Assembly: GCA_964446495.1 (NCBI GenBank)
Contig: CAYUOY010000094.1
Span: 1-15,450 of the forward strand
Direction of reading: 5' to 3'
Origin: JAADHU01 sp964446495
GTDB lineage: Bacteria > Pseudomonadota > Gammaproteobacteria > Steroidobacterales > Woeseiaceae
DNA length: 15,450 bases
In this document: piece by piece, positions 13,142 to 15,450 of the stretch
Layout: each line of letters opens with the position of its first letter
How positions within the stretch are numbered: position 1 is the first letter of the stretch
The notes under the pieces: generated by a model
Told to the model about the DNA's origin: nothing
What the model saw: only the letters and a program-made list of their open reading frames with translations
The model's database searches: none
Position numbers and translations under genes: made by a program

Positions 13142-15022
13142 TCATTGAGCCGTTCTATGTAGTGCGTATCGCAGCAGCCGACGCATCAATCGCTGTTTTA
13201 CTCCACCTGGATCTTCGAGACCCATACGAGCAAGCACCTTTTCGTTTCCTGATTGCGTGCGATTCAATACGGCGTGCAACATTGTGCGAACCCGTTTTCC
13301 AGTGGTGGCTGTATTGGTTTTCAACCATCCGAGCGCTTCGGCCAGCGCCTGCTCGTCACCGGTTAATTCTGTGCCGAGCGGATAGCGAGGAAAATGCGCG
13401 CGGTGCTGGTTGAAGACCGACGCAATGACGTCGGGACGATTTCTGTCAGCGTCGTCCGCCATTCGGTAATCGCGCTCAATCTTGCCGGAGCGTCGCGGTG
13501 GGTCGATAAGGCTGTCGTGAAACTCAGCACCGGCAACGTGCAGCAGCCGGTCGATCGTATCGCGGTCACTGCAGCCACGCGTTGCCGCAACACCATATTC
13601 AGTCACGAACACATCGCGATGATGCCGCGGCACGGTATTGTGACCGTAATTCCAGCGAATGTTCGACGACACTTTGCCGCCACTCTCACGATGCGCCCGA
13701 CACATCAATATCGACATCGCTCCATCGAGCGACTGGGCCATCGAGACAAAGTCGAACTGGCCGCCAACGCCACTGACAACACGCCCGTCTTCCAACGCAT
13801 CGGAAACCGCCGCGCCGAGCAGCGTTACCATCATGGTTTCGTTGATAAAGCGCGCATCGCGGCGTTGTGCGCGTTTCTCTGACTCCTCGCCAAACAAAGT
13901 GTTTACTTTCGAGATGCTTGTCATGTCGATGAGACGGCGTCGCTCCTCGGGCAGTGCCCGCAGACCGTCGTACAACGCGGTCGAACCGATGAAGAAGCCA
14001 GCGTGCATGACAGTCGCGGTCGAATGGTCGGCCGGCCGTTTGATGAGGCCCGCGTCAAACAGCGTGAACAGCGCATCACTGAGCAACTCGGTCGATGCGT
14101 AAAGCCCCTCCCGAAACGGCGTTAGCTCAACAGGCAGATGCCGGCGTCGTTCTGTCGCAGTTCCGCCGGGCAGGTGCTCAAGTATTTCTGCGAATAATTC
14201 TGGCGACGAATGCCGGAGCTTCAGGCAGTGAGCAACCGCATCACTGAGCGAGCCGATACCGAGCTGCAGCGTGCCACCGTCGCGAACAAGACTCGCAACG
14301 TGCATAGCGGTCGCATAATCGCCGTCGGAAACGGCGCGGTTGGGCAGAGTGAACAGCGGATAGTCAAAGCTGCTGTCGTCAAGAACGATATCGACATCCG
14401 TCGCATTGAGATCGGCATCGCCAGGCATAAAGGGCATGTGGTGATTGACCTGTCCAACGAGCAATGCCGGCAGACCCGCATTGCGACGCTCTTCGAAATA
14501 CGGCATCAAGTCGAGCGTGACCTCCGGGTTGGAGCCGAGACTGTAGCGCCCGGGCCGCTCCGGCGAGACGGCGACCAGTTGTGCCAGGACATTGACGCCG
14601 AGGCGCATCAGTTCGCCTGCCACCTCGCTGTAATTAATGCTTGAGTATTCTTGCTGAACATACGTGTTGCCGAGGTAGCCGCCCGGCCGCAGGTAGAATT
14701 CCCGTACACGCACGTTGGCTGGCAATGAACCCGTGCGAATTGCATCGGCGTAGCGGGGTACAGGCCAGTCCGTATAGAGTCGTTCGACCAGCGGTTCGAG
14801 AAAACGCTTTTCAAGCTCGCTCTGACCTTGCGGTGGCTCCAGCGTCAGCCCGGTAAAAATGGTGAGCGATATCGACGACTCCCGGGTCGCCAGCTCGAAC
14901 AAGGCATCGGCGACGTGCGTCGCTTTGCCGATACCGATCGGCAGACCGAGCACGACTTCAGACCCGACACGCTCGACGATGATCCTGGCGGTTTCGTCAG
15001 CAGATTGGCAGGTCACGGGCAC
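13142..15022 (-). CDS. Acetyl-CoA hydrolase/transferase family protein
   Basis: Large family I CoA-transferase-fold enzyme (acetyl-CoA hydrolase/transferase family). Such proteins move CoA between acyl groups or hydrolyse acyl-CoA through a glutamyl-CoA intermediate; the acyl substrate is not predictable here. The N-terminal region carries LGLPIGIGKATHVADALFEL (about 25-44), ISLTIFTGLTLEPPQG (51-66), ELEKRFLEP and NYSEVAGELMRLGVNVLAQL, typical of the long (over 600 aa) subgroup. GLYASTELLSDALFTLFDAG (306-325) matches the catalytic-glutamate block, making E312 the candidate nucleophile. The C-terminal domain has VVSGVGGQFDFVSMAQ (415-430) and VTEYGVAATRG (473-483), the family signature. Length 626 aa. 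The frame opens with GTG at 15022, with another GTG two codons on. An extended -10 box ends about 6 bp upstream, so the message may lack a leader. Monocistronic as far as can be seen. Confidence 0.92.
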   Translation of the reverse strand: MPVTCQSADETARIIVERVGSEVVLGLPIGIGKATHVADALFELATRESSISLTIFTGLTLEPPQGQSELEKRFLEPLVERLYTDWPVPRYADAIRTGSLPANVRVREFYLRPGGYLGNTYVQQEYSSINYSEVAGELMRLGVNVLAQLVAVSPERPGRYSLGSNPEVTLDLMPYFEERRNAGLPALLVGQVNHHMPFMPGDADLNATDVDIVLDDSSFDYPLFTLPNRAVSDGDYATAMHVASLVRDGGTLQLGIGSLSDAVAHCLKLRHSSPELFAEILEHLPGGTATERRRHLPVELTPFREGLYASTELLSDALFTLFDAGLIKRPADHSTATVMHAGFFIGSTALYDGLRALPEERRRLIDMTSISKVNTLFGEESEKRAQRRDARFINETMMVTLLGAAVSDALEDGRVVSGVGGQFDFVSMAQSLDGAMSILMCRAHRESGGKVSSNIRWNYGHNTVPRHHRDVFVTEYGVAATRGCSDRDTIDRLLHVAGAEFHDSLIDPPRRSGKIERDYRMADDADRNRPDVIASVFNQHRAHFPRYPLGTELTGDEQALAEALGWLKTNTATTGKRVRTMLHAVLNRTQSGNEKVLARMGLEDPGGVKQRLMRRLLRYALHRTAQ

Positions 15023-15028
15023 GTTGCG

Positions 15029-15037
15029 AGTATAGCA
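15029..15037 (-). promoter_or_regulatory. Extended -10 promoter before the CoA-transferase gene
   Basis: On the minus strand TGCTATACT is an extended -10 (TGn plus TATACT). Its expected start point falls at about 15022, the proposed GTG start codon, implying a leaderless or near-leaderless mRNA, consistent with the absence of a Shine-Dalgarno sequence. The -35 position would fall at about 15052-15057, at the border of the IS21-like element, and shows no consensus. Confidence 0.45.
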
Positions 15038-15055
15038 ACGTCAAGTCGCCGATAG

Positions 15056-15216
15056 TGTTGATTTGTACTGAAATTTAATCCAATTCCGACGCTAATTTGT
15101 ATCGACCATTGACCCGTCTGGCCGGCACCGGGCGCCGACATGCACTGAGTTTCCGAGCGTTTTTCCGGGCTAGTTTTCAATGCAAATACCGGGTCAATAT
15201 TCGGTGCAAATCGACA
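15056..15216. mobile_element. 161-bp MITE-like element made of two IS21-family-type ends
   Basis: The ends TGTTGATTTGTACTGA (15056-15071) and, reading the minus strand from 15216, TGTCGATTTGCACCGA match at 13 of 16 bases and begin TGT, as IS21-family termini do. Each end carries a second internal copy of the same motif: ATTTGTATCGACCATTGACC starting at 15095 (+), and ATTTGCATTGAAAACTAGCC starting at 15186 (-). 15095-15116 and 15190-15211 are inverted repeats at 18 of 22 positions. Multiple terminal repeats followed by TGACCC are typical of IS21-type ends. Only about 55 bp lie in the middle, so istA and istB are absent: this is either a non-autonomous miniature element or a deletion relic. No clear target duplication is seen. 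Confidence 0.65.
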
Positions 15217-15349
15217 GGCGAAGTATTCAAATAGCGATAATTGCGAGGCACCAAAGGGTTGCTGTGCTGGTTATCGCCACTGCCGGGATGAATATTTGCC
15301 AACTGGCAAGGGCGGCCAGGTATCTAAGCAACAACTGTCGCAAGAATGG
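15217..15349. other. Non-coding stretch between IS21-like element and possible partial gene
   Basis: No gene, RNA or clear signal is visible here. With the IS21-like element and the CoA-transferase promoter it makes up a roughly 330-bp gene-free interval. Confidence 0.5.
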
Positions 15350-15450
15350 CTAGTTGTTAGTTAGCATCTCGAGTCGTCGTCTTTCAATGATTGCCCGATC
15401 GTTGAGCCCCGCTGCCTCACACAAGTCGGGCACGTAGATGCTGCAGGGTC
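15350..15450 (-). CDS. Possible C-terminal end of an unidentified gene entering from the right
   Basis: The minus strand from the window edge to TAG at 15350-15352 is open for 32 codons, reading in part YVPDLCEAAGLNDRAIIERR and ending RLEMLTNN. The composition (charged, helix-like, no rare-codon clusters) looks like a real protein tail, and the other two minus frames are interrupted. It is too short to assign to a family, and an open stretch of this length can arise by chance. Confidence 0.3.
   Translation of the reverse strand, partial: PCSIYVPDLCEAAGLNDRAIIERRRLEMLTNN

Noticed and set aside
13394..13882. Plus-strand ORF of 162 codons inside the CoA-transferase gene
   Set aside because: Antisense shadow of a gene with clear family motifs.
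1..15450. CRISPR array, tRNA, rRNA or riboswitch
   Set aside because: No regularly spaced direct repeats, tRNA cloverleaf, rRNA segment or known riboswitch core was found by eye; the repeats present are palindromic elements, one spaced pair and an assembly duplicate.

Overview
The window looks like a metagenome-assembled scaffold from a proteobacterium, most likely a gammaproteobacterium. This rests on the gene types (HutD/Ves, AbiE, TacAT, YtcJ-like amidohydrolase, an EthA-like flavin monooxygenase), moderate-to-high GC, and short palindromic GGGGTCGAACCGA repeats of a kind I associate from memory with gammaproteobacterial genomes. The taxon is an inference. Two 100-N runs are scaffold gaps. 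One (11337-11436) is flanked by exactly the same 55 bp on both sides and is probably an assembly artefact rather than missing DNA.

Layout. 3-1496 (+) is the 3' part of a YtcJ-like metal-dependent amidohydrolase. 1497-2091 is a long non-coding stretch with a compound palindromic repeat. 2107-2688 (+) is a HutD/Ves-family cupin, convergent with a MATE efflux pump (2723-4102, -). After the first gap comes an EthA-like Baeyer-Villiger/flavin monooxygenase (4286-5785, -). The 5786-6170 spacer holds what looks like the start of a broken short-chain dehydrogenase, a near-perfect palindromic repeat and a pair of 18-bp direct repeats. 6171-9497 (+) is a compact three-gene ABC-2 exporter operon (ATPase plus two permeases).

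9697-12872 is a small toxin-antitoxin/defence island: an AbiE pair (AbiEi antitoxin then AbiEii nucleotidyltransferase toxin, -) behind a strong inverted-repeat operator that contains the antitoxin start codon; a truncated XRE-type antitoxin remnant (-); and a complete TacA-TacT pair (+) with a recognisable promoter and overlapping operator. 13142-15022 (-) is an acetyl-CoA hydrolase/CoA-transferase family enzyme. Just upstream of it is a 161-bp element that looks like two IS21-family ends with no transposase between them (15056-15216). The last 100 bp may hold the 3' end of another minus-strand gene.

The metabolic genes do not form one obvious pathway. The monooxygenase and the pump could sit in one minus-strand unit, but the gap between them prevents a firm call. 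I found no clearly new multi-gene system. The most informative signals are the small mobile and palindromic elements and the gene remnants beside them, the AbiE operator and start arrangement, and the false gap in front of it.
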